Of a stretch of 44,833 nt of DNA, positions 17,298 through 25,971 are shown in pieces. A program made the translations under genes and the position numbers. The stretch covers positions 1 through 44,833 of the forward strand of contig NZ_LQOW01000021.1 in assembly GCF_002102185.1 (NCBI RefSeq), given 5' to 3'. The notes under the pieces are model-generated. The model searched no databases, was not told the origin of the DNA, and saw only the letters and a program-made list of their open reading frames with translations. Numbering within the stretch: the stretch's first letter is position 1; each line of letters opens with the position of its first letter. Origin of the DNA: Mycobacterium fragae. GTDB taxonomy: Bacteria; Actinomycetota; Actinomycetes; Mycobacteriales; Mycobacteriaceae.

Positions 17298-18581
17298 ATG
17301 GCATGGGACTTCTCCACCGAACCGGAATTCGAGAAGAAGCTCGATTGGATCCGCGAGTTCGTCCGCGAAGAGGTCGAGCCGCTGGAGGTGCTCTTCCCCG
17401 GCTGCGAGTTCTTGCCGCTGAACGAGGAGCGCCGCCGCATCGTCGACCCGCTCAAACAGCAGGTGCGCGACCAGGGGCTGTGGGCACCGCACCTGGGTCC
17501 CGAACTCGGCGGGCAGGGCTTCGGCGCGGTCAAGCTGACCCTGATCAACGAGATTCTGGGGCGCAGCCCATGGGCTCCGATCGTGTTCGGCACGCAGGCA
17601 CCCGATACCGGCAATGCCGAGATCCTGGCTCGGTTCGGCACCCAAGACCAGAAGGACCGCTATCTGGCGGGGCTGTTATCCGGAGAGATCTTCTCCTGCT
17701 TCTCGATGACCGAGCCGCAGGGCGGCGCGGATCCGCGTGTGTTCACCACCCGGGCCGTGCGCAACGGCGACGATTGGGTGATCACCGGACGAAAGTACTT
17801 CTCCTCCAACGCATCCGTCGCGTCGTTCTTCATCGTCGTCGCCATCACCGATCCGGACGTGCCGGTGCATCGCGGGGCCTCGACATTCCTTATTCCGGCT
17901 GGCACGCCGGGGCTGACCGTGGAAGCAACCCACCATCTGGTCGGAGCGGACCCGCATGAACCGGGGCATTCCTTAGTGCGCTACGACGGTGTGCGAGTGC
18001 CGTCCGATGCATTGCTGGGCGAGCCGGGCCAGGGCTTCTTGATCCTGCAGACTCGACTGGCCGGTGGCCGGTTGCATCACGCGATGCGATCGATCGGGAT
18101 GGCGCAGCGCGCTGTTGAAATGATGTCGAAGCGGGCGAAAAGCCGGTACACCCAAGGTAGTTCGCTCGCCGACAAGCAACTGGTGCAAGAGTTCATCGCC
18201 GACTCGTATACCGAGTTGATACCGTTTCGGCTCACCGTGTTGCACGCCGCGTGGCTGATCGACAACGGCGACGAGCATGCCGCGCGCGCCGAGATTGGCG
18301 CCTGCAAGATTTTGGCGTCGCAAGTCCTCAAATCGATTGCAATGCGGGCGATTCAGGTGCATGGCGCACTGGGCCTCACCGATCAACTGCCACTGGTCAA
18401 TGTCCTACTGGGTGGCATCGCGCTCGGGTTGGCAGATGGCCCAACCGAGGCGCACAAGGTCAACCTGGCCCGGATGCTTCTCAAAAACTACGAGGCCGAA
18501 GAGGCAGAGTGGCCCAGCGAGATGCTGAACGTACGACGCGAGGCCGCGCGCGCCAAATACGGTGAGCTCGTTGACCAGTAG
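17298..18581 (+). CDS. Acyl-CoA dehydrogenase (ACAD11/LvaC-like context)
   Basis: The 427-aa flavoprotein has the acyl-CoA dehydrogenase domain order: an N-terminal helical domain, a beta domain with CFSMTEPQGGADPRVFTTRA and the KYFSSNASVASF segment, and a C-terminal helical domain ending near AIQVHGALGLTDQLPL. ACAD10/11 dehydrogenase domains are similar in length and have the same EPQ..AD motif style. AAAGGAG at about 17283-17288 is the ribosome-binding site. It sits directly after the kinase and SDR genes. It may dehydrogenate acyl-CoA or eliminate phosphate from a phosphorylated hydroxyacyl-CoA. It overlaps the TetR gene by 20 nt. Confidence 0.88.
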   Translation: MAWDFSTEPEFEKKLDWIREFVREEVEPLEVLFPGCEFLPLNEERRRIVDPLKQQVRDQGLWAPHLGPELGGQGFGAVKLTLINEILGRSPWAPIVFGTQAPDTGNAEILARFGTQDQKDRYLAGLLSGEIFSCFSMTEPQGGADPRVFTTRAVRNGDDWVITGRKYFSSNASVASFFIVVAITDPDVPVHRGASTFLIPAGTPGLTVEATHHLVGADPHEPGHSLVRYDGVRVPSDALLGEPGQGFLILQTRLAGGRLHHAMRSIGMAQRAVEMMSKRAKSRYTQGSSLADKQLVQEFIADSYTELIPFRLTVLHAAWLIDNGDEHAARAEIGACKILASQVLKSIAMRAIQVHGALGLTDQLPLVNVLLGGIALGLADGPTEAHKVNLARMLLKNYEAEEAEWPSEMLNVRREAARAKYGELVDQ

Positions 18582-19173
18582 CAGAGTCACCGCGGCGGTC
18601 GAGCGTGCACTCGATGATCGGCAGCGCGAGGCCACCGAGGAAGTCGAACGCATCCTGGCAGCGGCCGTTCGGGTGATGGAACGTGTGGCGCCCGAGCCGC
18701 CGCGGGTCAGCGACATCGTCGCTGAGGCCGGCTCGTCGAACAAGGCGTTCTATCGGTACTTCGCCTGCAAGGACGATGTCATTCTTGCAGTCATGGAGCG
18801 CGGCGTCGCGATCGTCGTCTCCTATCTGCAGCACCAGATGGCCAAGGAGCCAACACCGGCGGGCAAGGTGAAACGCTGGATCGAGGGCGCTCTCGCGCAG
18901 GTCGCCGACCCGCACCTGATCAGCATGAGCCGAGCCGCGGCCGGCCAGCTATCGGCCACCGCCAATGTCGATGCGGAGATCATGCAGCCGATGCGCGAGC
19001 TGCTGACCGAACCGGTCGCGGCATTGGGCAGCGCCGACGTTCGCCGCGACGCCGACGTCGTCTTCCAGTGCACGGCAGCCGCCATGCGCCGCTACCTGGA
19101 TTCCACTGCCCGGCCCGGGCCCGAGGACATCGATCATTTGGTGCGGTTCTGTTTACGCGGTCTGGGCGCGTGA
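18562..19173 (+). CDS. TetR-family transcriptional regulator
   Basis: The 203-aa protein has an N-terminal TetR helix-turn-helix at about 35-80 (VSDIVAEAGSSNKAFYRYFA followed by KDDVILAVME) and a helical ligand-binding domain. It starts at GTG 18562 inside the end of the acyl-CoA dehydrogenase gene (20-nt overlap), and its stop shares a base with the next gene's ATG. It is probably a repressor responding to an acyl-CoA or related ligand. The 15-nt palindrome at 15455 before this operon is its likely operator. Confidence 0.87.
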   Translation: MSSLTSSRVTAAVERALDDRQREATEEVERILAAAVRVMERVAPEPPRVSDIVAEAGSSNKAFYRYFACKDDVILAVMERGVAIVVSYLQHQMAKEPTPAGKVKRWIEGALAQVADPHLISMSRAAAGQLSATANVDAEIMQPMRELLTEPVAALGSADVRRDADVVFQCTAAAMRRYLDSTARPGPEDIDHLVRFCLRGLGA

Positions 19174-20144
19174 TGCGCGCGGTTGTCTGCCGTTCCTACG
19201 GCCCGCCGGAAGACCTGGTTCTCGACGACGTCGCCGATCCGACCCCGGGCCCGGGCCAGCTGGTGGTGCGGGTGCGCGCCGCCGCGGTGAACTTTCCCGA
19301 CGTGCTGTTGATCGCCGGCAAATACCAGGTCAAGATTCCGGTCCCGTTCACCCCGGGCAGCGAGCTGGCCGGAGAGGTGCTGGCCGTCGGCACCAGTGCG
19401 CGGTTTCAGCCGGGCGACCGGGTGTTCGGGACCACCCCCACCGGCGCGTTCGCCGAGCTGGCGCTGCTCGACGCGCACGCAGCGGCGCCAGTGCCCGACG
19501 GCGCAGACTTCGCCTCCGCAGCGGCATTCGGCGTCACGTACCGCACCGCGTATCACGCCCTGAGGTCGGTTGCCCAAGTGGGGGATGGCGATTGGGTGGT
19601 TGTCCTTGGGGCCGCAGGTGGGGTGGGGCAGGCCGCGCTCGACTTGGCGGTCGCCATGAAAGCCCGTGTGCTGGCTGCGGCGTCGACCGAGGAGAAGCTC
19701 GACGTCTGCCGGCAGCGCGGCGCCCAGGCGGCAGTGGATTACGAGCGGGAGGATCTCAAGTCCCGCATCCGCGAGCTCACCGACGTCGGCGCCCACGTCG
19801 TCGTCGATCCCGTCGGCGGGCCGTATGCCGAGCAGGCGCTGCGCGGCCTTGCCCGCGGCGGAGTCTTCGTCACACTCGGCTATGCCGCGGGCGCGATTCC
19901 CGCGATTCCGCTCAATCTGGTTCTGCTCAAGGACATCACGATCCGCGGCATGGAGATCCGCACCTTCACTGCCGATCACCCCGACGAAGCCGCCCGCGAC
20001 ATGGCCGAGCTGCACCAGATGTTCGCTGACGGCCTGATCCGTCCCTATATCGGTGCGCGGTTCGGGTTGTCGGACACCGCGACGGCACTACGACATGTCG
20101 CCGAGCGCAAGGCGATCGGCAAGGTGGTTATCGACGTCGCTTGA
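19173..20144 (+). CDS. NADPH:quinone oxidoreductase-like MDR protein
   Basis: The 323-aa zinc-independent medium-chain dehydrogenase/reductase starts MRAVVCRSYGPPEDLVLDDV. It has a GroES-like fold with GSELAGEVLAVG, a Rossmann motif GAAGGVGQAALDLAVAMKAR and the DPVGGPYAEQALRGL segment. No structural zinc Cys cluster is present, as in quinone oxidoreductases. TGATG overlap with the TetR stop links it to the operon. It probably reduces an enoyl or quinone substrate with NADPH; its connection to acyl catabolism is inferred from position only. Confidence 0.87.
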   Translation: MRAVVCRSYGPPEDLVLDDVADPTPGPGQLVVRVRAAAVNFPDVLLIAGKYQVKIPVPFTPGSELAGEVLAVGTSARFQPGDRVFGTTPTGAFAELALLDAHAAAPVPDGADFASAAAFGVTYRTAYHALRSVAQVGDGDWVVVLGAAGGVGQAALDLAVAMKARVLAAASTEEKLDVCRQRGAQAAVDYEREDLKSRIRELTDVGAHVVVDPVGGPYAEQALRGLARGGVFVTLGYAAGAIPAIPLNLVLLKDITIRGMEIRTFTADHPDEAARDMAELHQMFADGLIRPYIGARFGLSDTATALRHVAERKAIGKVVIDVA

Positions 20145-20450
20145 TTTGCGGTGCAGTCACATTGGTCACGGGAGCCCCTGGGCCGAGAGACATACCCTTT
20201 GCCCGCCTTCGAGCGACAAATTCTTCGGGGGTTTAGTTGTCGCTCAGAGCGTTCGGGGCTGCGCGCCGGTATGGGGGCGAACATGCCGTCGGGTGTGTGG
20301 TTTCGTACGCGACGCGCCGGCGTTGGCGCACAGAAACGCACATTCGACGAAGTGCTCTGTCCGCCGACCACGGTTGTCGCTCAGAGGCGGGCAAATAGTG
20401 CTTTCCCTCCCGATCGAGACTTGTGTGGCAAATGTGACCGCTGCGGCTCG
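20145..20450. other. 306-bp intergenic region without a convincing gene
   Basis: The region lies between two convergent genes (the MDR oxidoreductase and the alkylsulfatase). A 14-nt direct repeat GTTGTCGCTCAGAG occurs at 20236-20249 and 20373-20386. A plus-strand open frame from 20151 runs on into the alkylsulfatase antisense, but it lacks a ribosome-binding site and recognisable domains. I see no tRNA, promoter or terminator that I can support. Confidence 0.5.
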
Positions 20451-22304
20451 TTACGGCGTGACGATGTTGAATGCCGGGTCGGGCCTCTCCAGGACGGCCA
20501 GAAACGCCTGCAGGGCCGCCTGGTCACCGGATACCTCTAGCCCGGGCGAGCCGACGTCGCCCATCACCACCGCGAGTAGGCCCATCGCATTGCCCACAGT
20601 CACAGTCACATTCGCCGAATCGGAGTCGGCGGGCACGTTGCGATGTACCAGCACGCCGTTACGCAGCGTGAGCCGGTAATTGGTGTCGAGGTCGGTGAAC
20701 GTGACGTCGACGGCGAGGTCCAGGTCCCAAGCGCGCGGCCCGTTGACGGCGATGGCCAGGCCGTCGAAGATCTGCTCCGGTGTCAGCTGAGACATCAACG
20801 ACGGGGAGGCCACTTGCGCCGCGGTGCCGAAGTTGCCGTCGCGCAACTCGACGGCGCCCGACAAAAAGAAATTGCGCCACGTTGCGTTCTCGGCGCCGTA
20901 GGCCAACTGCTCCAACGTGTCGGCGTACAGCTTGCGGGCAGCCGCATGCGTACTGTCGGCGAACACCGCGTGATCGAGTAACGTTGCAGCCCAACGATGA
21001 TCACCGGTAGCGAAGGCCTGCCGAGCCAGTTCGACAACACGATCGATCCCGCCCATCGCCTCGACGTACCGGGGAGCCAACGCCTCCGGCGGGTGTGGCC
21101 ACAGACGAGCGGGGTTACCGTCGAACCAGCCCATGTAACGCTGATAGATCGCCTTCACGTTGTGGCTGACCGAGCCGTAGTACCCGTGGGTGTGCCACGC
21201 CTTGTTCAATGCAGGTGGCATCTCAAGGTTTTCGGCGATCTCGGTGCCGATGTAACCCTGGTTGAGCAGCCGTAGCGTCTGGTCGTGCAAATAGGCGTAC
21301 AGGTCACGTTGCAGCGACAGGAATTCGACGACCCGCTCGCGCCCCCAGGTCGGCCAGTGGTGCGACGCGAACACCACATCGGTGCGATGCGCAAACGTGT
21401 CGATCGCCTCGGTGAGATAGCCGGCCCAGGCATGCGGGTCACGCACCAGCGCGCCGCGCAGGGTTAACAGGTTGTGCAGATTGTGGGTCGCGTTCTCGGC
21501 CATACACAATGCGCGGAATCGCGGGAAGTAGAAGTGCATTTCGGCAGGAGCCTCGGTGCCGGGGGCCATCTGGAATTCGATTTCCGCCCCGTCGATGGTG
21601 TGAGTTTCACCGGTAGCTCGGATGTCGACGGTGGGAACAATCAGGGCTATCTCACCGGTTGAGGGAACCTGGCCCAGGCCACAGCCGACCTGTCGTTGCG
21701 GCCCGCGCGCCAGCATCGCGCCGTACATGTAGGTCGCGCGACGCGCCATGGCGGGTCCGGCGTAGACGTTTTCTTGCACGGCATGCTTGGTAAATCCCTC
21801 CGGCGCCAGCACCGCCACCTTGCCGGCATCCACGTCGGCCTGTGAGGTCACGCCCAGCACCCCACCGAAATGGTCGACGTGGCTGTGCGTGTAGATCACC
21901 GCAACCACAGGTCGGTCACCGCGCCGGCTGCGATACAGCGTCAGCGCCGCCGCCGCCACTTCGGTGGACACCAACGGGTCGATGACAATGAGGCCGGTAT
22001 CGCTTTCTACAAAGCTGATATTGGAGATATCCAAGCCGCGGACCTGATAGATACCCGGCACAACCTCGTACAGACCGTGCTTCGCGGTCAGCATCGACTG
22101 CCGCCACAAGCTGGGATGCACCGATGGCGGTGCGGGGCCGGCAAGGAACGAATAGGCGTCGTTGTCCCACACCACGCGGCCGTCCGCGGCTTTGACGACG
22201 CACGGCTTCAGCGCGGCAATGAACCCGCGGTCGGCGTCGTCGAAATCCGTTGTGTCGCCGAGCGGTAGCCCGTGAGACCGGTCGGCGGGAGGTTTCTGGT
22301 CCAC
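20451..22304 (-). CDS. Alkyl/aryl-sulfatase, metallo-beta-lactamase fold (SdsA1-like)
   Basis: The 617-aa type III sulfatase has a metallo-beta-lactamase domain with the zinc motif THSHVDHFGG (around residues 138-147) and second metal-site segments AENATHNLHNLL and VFASHHWPTWG. A helical dimerisation region follows, then a C-terminal SCP2-like domain that binds the alkyl chain. It hydrolyses alkyl sulfate esters to alcohol and sulfate. No signal peptide is visible. It corresponds to Rv3762c in position and size. It is divergent from lpqH. Confidence 0.9.
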   Translation of the reverse strand: MDQKPPADRSHGLPLGDTTDFDDADRGFIAALKPCVVKAADGRVVWDNDAYSFLAGPAPPSVHPSLWRQSMLTAKHGLYEVVPGIYQVRGLDISNISFVESDTGLIVIDPLVSTEVAAAALTLYRSRRGDRPVVAVIYTHSHVDHFGGVLGVTSQADVDAGKVAVLAPEGFTKHAVQENVYAGPAMARRATYMYGAMLARGPQRQVGCGLGQVPSTGEIALIVPTVDIRATGETHTIDGAEIEFQMAPGTEAPAEMHFYFPRFRALCMAENATHNLHNLLTLRGALVRDPHAWAGYLTEAIDTFAHRTDVVFASHHWPTWGRERVVEFLSLQRDLYAYLHDQTLRLLNQGYIGTEIAENLEMPPALNKAWHTHGYYGSVSHNVKAIYQRYMGWFDGNPARLWPHPPEALAPRYVEAMGGIDRVVELARQAFATGDHRWAATLLDHAVFADSTHAAARKLYADTLEQLAYGAENATWRNFFLSGAVELRDGNFGTAAQVASPSLMSQLTPEQIFDGLAIAVNGPRAWDLDLAVDVTFTDLDTNYRLTLRNGVLVHRNVPADSDSANVTVTVGNAMGLLAVVMGDVGSPGLEVSGDQAALQAFLAVLERPDPAFNIVTP

Positions 22305-22431
22305 CGCCCGACACTATGTGACCCGAAAATAAATTTTTGGCGAATTCGCTACTCGCCGTTCGGTAAGCCTGCATACTTCCGAAACGGTCCGTGAAGTGCC
22401 TATGGACCGCCACAACGGCAAAGGAGCAGGA

Positions 22432-22875
22432 GTGAACCGATCAGTAACGATCGCTGCAGCAGCGACGGCGATCGTCGTTGCAGGTCTATCGGGATGTTCG
22501 AGCGGCGGGCAGAAGGTCAGCACGTCAGGCCACGCCAAGGTGGTCGTCGACGGCAAGGACCAGAACGTCAAGGGTCAGGTCACCTGCCAAAAGGCTGGGG
22601 GCGAACTCCAGATAGGGATCGGTCAACCTGGTACATCCGGCGCCATTGCGGTCCAGGCCACCGATGCCAATCCGCCCGACATTCACCAGATCGCACTGGG
22701 CAATGTCGACGGTGTCAACCTCGCTTACCAGAAGGGCAGCCCCGGGGCCAGCGCTCAAGCCACCGTGGACGGCAACGGCTACAAGTTCACCGGGACAGCG
22801 ACGGGCGTAAACACGTCCAACCCGATGGCGGGGATGGTGAGCAAGCCGTTCGAGATCAACGTCACCTGCCCGTAG
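22432..22875 (+). CDS. lpqH: 19-kDa lipoprotein antigen LpqH, short-linker form
   Basis: The 147-aa lipoprotein has a signal peptide (VNRSVTIAAAATAIVVAG) with lipobox LSGC, so it is diacyl/triacylglyceryl-anchored at the cell surface. GTG 22432 is preceded by AAGGAGCAGGA; a longer frame begins at 22396. The mature fold (VVVDGKDQNVKG, NPPDIHQIALGNVDGVNL, TGTATGV, VTCP end) matches the M. tuberculosis antigen, a TLR2 ligand. The Ser/Thr-rich glycosylated linker after the lipid Cys is much shorter here (about 14 residues before the beta-domain). It overlaps the convergent glycosyltransferase gene by 14 nt. Confidence 0.9.
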   Translation: MNRSVTIAAAATAIVVAGLSGCSSGGQKVSTSGHAKVVVDGKDQNVKGQVTCQKAGGELQIGIGQPGTSGAIAVQATDANPPDIHQIALGNVDGVNLAYQKGSPGASAQATVDGNGYKFTGTATGVNTSNPMAGMVSKPFEINVTCP

Positions 22876-24709
22876 CAAGGTCATAGACCGTCGCGCCGTT
22901 CACCTTTCGCGGAACGAAGTTCGCGGTCACCCATTTGGTGATCTGATCCGCTGCGGTGGAGGCTGAACGCGGATCGCCTTGGTGTCCGGGGGGTCCGTGC
23001 CTATCGGTGTCGTCGCGGATGAAGTAGCGGATCTGCCCGTCTGCGACATAGCGCTGAAACTGCGCGAGCGTCGGGAAGTTGTCGCGGCCGCTGAAGCCGC
23101 CGACCGCCATGGCTGACTTGCCTGCGCTCAGTTCCAGATTGTCGGCAGTATGTGCACCGACAGTGGCCGCGGCCCAACGGTTATCGACTCCGACCAGTAA
23201 CTCGCTGAGGGGCCGGTTGTCGGTGGCTCGTTGATCGCGGTGTCCGGGCCCGGAGGTGGGGATGGCGCCGCCGTGATACACCGCCACGGCTTCGACGGTG
23301 TATGCGGCGGTGGCACCCAGGCCGAACAGCAGTCCCGCCGCGCACACTATCGCGGTCCGGTGGCCCGCTCGATGTGCGCCGATCACCAAAACGAATGCGG
23401 TGGCGATGGTTCCGATCAACAGCGCCCACCGCAGCCAGGGCAGCCAGTCCGGTGTGCGGTCGAGCAGGACGAAGTTCCACACACCGGTTGCGACCAGCAT
23501 CACGGCCAAACTGGCCCGCGACGATCCGAAATGCCTGCCCCACCACAGCTCTCGCAGCGCGATGGCCAAGACTGCGGCGATTGCCGGCGCCAGCTCGATC
23601 GTGTAGTACGGGTGCATGATGCCGCGCATGTAGCTGAACACCAGTGCGGCCACCAACAACCAACCGCCCCAGAGCAGGAGGCTTGCCCGCACGGGGCCAG
23701 TCCACGGCGCCGACCGGGTCAACCACAGCATGGCGATCAGTCCGATCAACGCGGCGGGCAGCAGCCAGGAGATCTCGGTGCCCATGGACATCCCGAACAA
23801 TCGGCCGATGCCCGGTCCACCGCCGAACATCAGCGATCCCCCGGGCGGCCCGCCACCCGGCCGGGGGCCAAAACCGTGGTTGCCGTCCCCGCCCAGCACC
23901 CGACCCAGGCCGTTGTAAGCCAGCGCGAGCTGCAGCAAGCTGTTATCGGTGGACCCGCCGATGTACGGCCGCGAGTTCGCGGGCCAAATGGCCACCAGCA
24001 CAACGAACCAGCCCGCCGAGACGACCGTCGTCGCCAATCCGATCAACAGATTGCGGATCCTGGTGCGCATGCTGCCGGGCGTCGCCACCAGCACCACTAG
24101 CACCAGCGCCGGAGCTACCAGAAAAGCCGCCATCATCTTCGTCAGGAAGGCGAACCCAAGCGCGGTGCCCGCCAGTGCAACCCATCGGCCCGTCGAGCCG
24201 TCCAGCGCACGGACCGTGCAGTAGGCAGCGGTGACGAGCAGCAGGACGAGTAAGGCGTCGGGGTCGTTGTATCGAAACATCAACGCCGCCAAGGGAGTTA
24301 GCGCGAGCAGCGTCCCGGCCAGCAGACCGGCGACCGGGCCGCTCGTCCGGCGCACGGCACCGTAGAGCAACGCCACCGACCCGACGCCCATCAGGGCCTG
24401 CGGAAGCAGCATTGACCATGCGCTGAACCCGAACAACCGAGCCGACAGACCCATCACCCACATCGCCGCGGGCGGCTTGTCGACGGTGATGGCGTTGCCG
24501 GGATCCAGCGAGCCGAAGAGCCAGGCTTTCCAGTTTTGCGTGCCGGACTGCACTGCGGCGGCGTAGAACTCGTTGGCGTATCCCGAGGCGCCCAACCCCC
24601 AGAGGTAGAGCAGCGCCGTCGCTGCCAGCAGTGTCCAGAGTGCGGGCCGTAGCCACCGCGACGAGCGCGCCGCAGGCGCTGGGATCACCACCGGTGCAAC
24701 GTCGGTCAT
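22862..24709 (-). CDS. GT39/ArnT-like polytopic glycosyltransferase
   Basis: The 615-aa GT-C fold membrane enzyme has about eleven hydrophobic helices. The first extracytoplasmic loop carries the typical catalytic region (YANEFYAAAVQSGTQNWKAW then ITVDKPPAAMWV). A Gly/Pro-rich loop lies near the middle and a soluble extracytoplasmic tail (about 480-615) at the end. Such enzymes take a sugar from polyprenyl-phosphate and transfer it to an acceptor outside the membrane. Its start overlaps the stop of the GT2-GtrA gene by 4 nt, so the pair is an operon. The sugar and acceptor are unknown. Confidence 0.87.
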   Translation of the reverse strand: MTDVAPVVIPAPAARSSRWLRPALWTLLAATALLYLWGLGASGYANEFYAAAVQSGTQNWKAWLFGSLDPGNAITVDKPPAAMWVMGLSARLFGFSAWSMLLPQALMGVGSVALLYGAVRRTSGPVAGLLAGTLLALTPLAALMFRYNDPDALLVLLLVTAAYCTVRALDGSTGRWVALAGTALGFAFLTKMMAAFLVAPALVLVVLVATPGSMRTRIRNLLIGLATTVVSAGWFVVLVAIWPANSRPYIGGSTDNSLLQLALAYNGLGRVLGGDGNHGFGPRPGGGPPGGSLMFGGGPGIGRLFGMSMGTEISWLLPAALIGLIAMLWLTRSAPWTGPVRASLLLWGGWLLVAALVFSYMRGIMHPYYTIELAPAIAAVLAIALRELWWGRHFGSSRASLAVMLVATGVWNFVLLDRTPDWLPWLRWALLIGTIATAFVLVIGAHRAGHRTAIVCAAGLLFGLGATAAYTVEAVAVYHGGAIPTSGPGHRDQRATDNRPLSELLVGVDNRWAAATVGAHTADNLELSAGKSAMAVGGFSGRDNFPTLAQFQRYVADGQIRYFIRDDTDRHGPPGHQGDPRSASTAADQITKWVTANFVPRKVNGATVYDLATGR

Positions 24710-25926
24710 GAGAAGACCCAGTTGCGCAGCAGCACGAACCGCAGGACGGTCGCAGCCAAGTTGGCCAATACCAGGACCGCCAGCTCCAGCATCCGTGACG
24801 GGTCGGCGGCCCAGTGCAGGACGGCCAATGCACCACTGGTGAGCGCCAACCCGATGGCGAACACCACCAACCCCTCGAACTGGTGGCGTACCGCGCCCAC
24901 GGCGCCCCGCACCCCGAACGTGAACCGGCGGTTAGCCGCGGTGTTGGCCACCGCGGTCACCAGCAGGGCGATCAGGTTCGCCGGCTGCGGGCCCAGCGGG
25001 CGCAGCAGCAAGAACAGCCCCAGGTACGCCAGCGTGCTGAGGATGCCGATGGCGCTGAAGCGCACACCCTGGCCCAGCAGCGACCGAGGCGCGCCGGCGC
25101 GTCCGAACTGTGCACCGATCGCTTGCACCGGTATCTCGCCGCAAGCAAAGCCCTTGAGCAGCCTGGCGATTCCCTTGAGGTCAGCCAACGCTGTTGCGAC
25201 GACATCGACGCGGCTGTCGGGATCGTCGACCCAATCGACCGGCACCTCATGGATCCGCAATTCGCTGCGCTCGGCCAACACCAGCAGCTCGGTGTCGAAG
25301 AACCATCCGGTATCACGCACATACGGCAGCAGCTGCCGCGCGACATCGGAGCGGATCGCCTTGAACCCGCACTGTGCGTCACTGAACCGCGTCGCCAGCG
25401 TCGACCGCAAAATCAGGTTGTAGCACCGCGAGATCACCTCGCGCTTAGGGCCGCGCACGACGCGGGAGCCGCGGCCGAGCCGAGTCCCGATCGCCAGGTC
25501 GGAATGCCCGGAAACCAGCGGCGCCACCAAGGGAGCCAGCGCGGCGAGGTCAGTCGACAAGTCGACGTCGGTGTAAGCCAAGACCGGTGCGTCCGACGTC
25601 GACCACACGGCGTGCAGCGCACGGCCGCGGCCCTTCTGCTCCAGCCGGATTGCGCGAACCTCGGCGAGCTCGTCGGCCAATTTCATGGCGATCAGCGGCG
25701 TCGCGTCCGTACTGGCATTGTCGGCGATCGTGATCCGGAACGTGAACGGGAAGTCGCGCGACAGGTAGCGGTGCAGACGACGAACCGAATCCGCGAGGGC
25801 CGCTTGTTCGTTGTACACCGGAACGACGATGTCGAGAACGGGAACGCCGCACTCGGTGGTGATCGGTGCGGCGTTGGGGTGGGCCACGAAATCTGCGCGG
25901 GCACCGGGCAATTCGACAGTGGTCAT
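24706..25926 (-). CDS. GT2 glycosyltransferase fused to GtrA-type flippase domain
   Basis: In this 406-aa protein, residues about 25-260 form a GT-A family 2 domain (VLDIVVPVYNEQAALADSV, the ADNASTDATP motif and DVDLSTDL metal-binding DxD) similar to polyprenyl-phosphate sugar synthases. Residues about 285-406 contain four membrane helices of the GtrA family, proposed to flip the lipid-linked sugar. A fusion of synthesis and flipping in one chain occurs in actinobacteria. The downstream GT-C enzyme overlapping by 4 nt would use the product. It is divergent from no gene; tcrY ends 45 bp upstream. Confidence 0.87.
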   Translation of the reverse strand: MTTVELPGARADFVAHPNAAPITTECGVPVLDIVVPVYNEQAALADSVRRLHRYLSRDFPFTFRITIADNASTDATPLIAMKLADELAEVRAIRLEQKGRGRALHAVWSTSDAPVLAYTDVDLSTDLAALAPLVAPLVSGHSDLAIGTRLGRGSRVVRGPKREVISRCYNLILRSTLATRFSDAQCGFKAIRSDVARQLLPYVRDTGWFFDTELLVLAERSELRIHEVPVDWVDDPDSRVDVVATALADLKGIARLLKGFACGEIPVQAIGAQFGRAGAPRSLLGQGVRFSAIGILSTLAYLGLFLLLRPLGPQPANLIALLVTAVANTAANRRFTFGVRGAVGAVRHQFEGLVVFAIGLALTSGALAVLHWAADPSRMLELAVLVLANLAATVLRFVLLRNWVFS

Positions 25927-25971
25927 GGTTCCAATGGTCGCCGCGGGCCGTGGGTCTGCCGTTAGTGCCGA

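Noticed and set aside
20151..20540. Open frame with CGKCDRC-like cysteines in the intergenic gap
   Set aside because: No ribosome-binding site, no known domain, and it runs into the antisense of the alkylsulfatase gene.
24814..25965. 383-aa plus-strand open frame antisense to the GT2-GtrA gene
   Set aside because: The real minus-strand gene has clear GT2 and GtrA motifs. The plus frame is an antisense artefact of high GC content.
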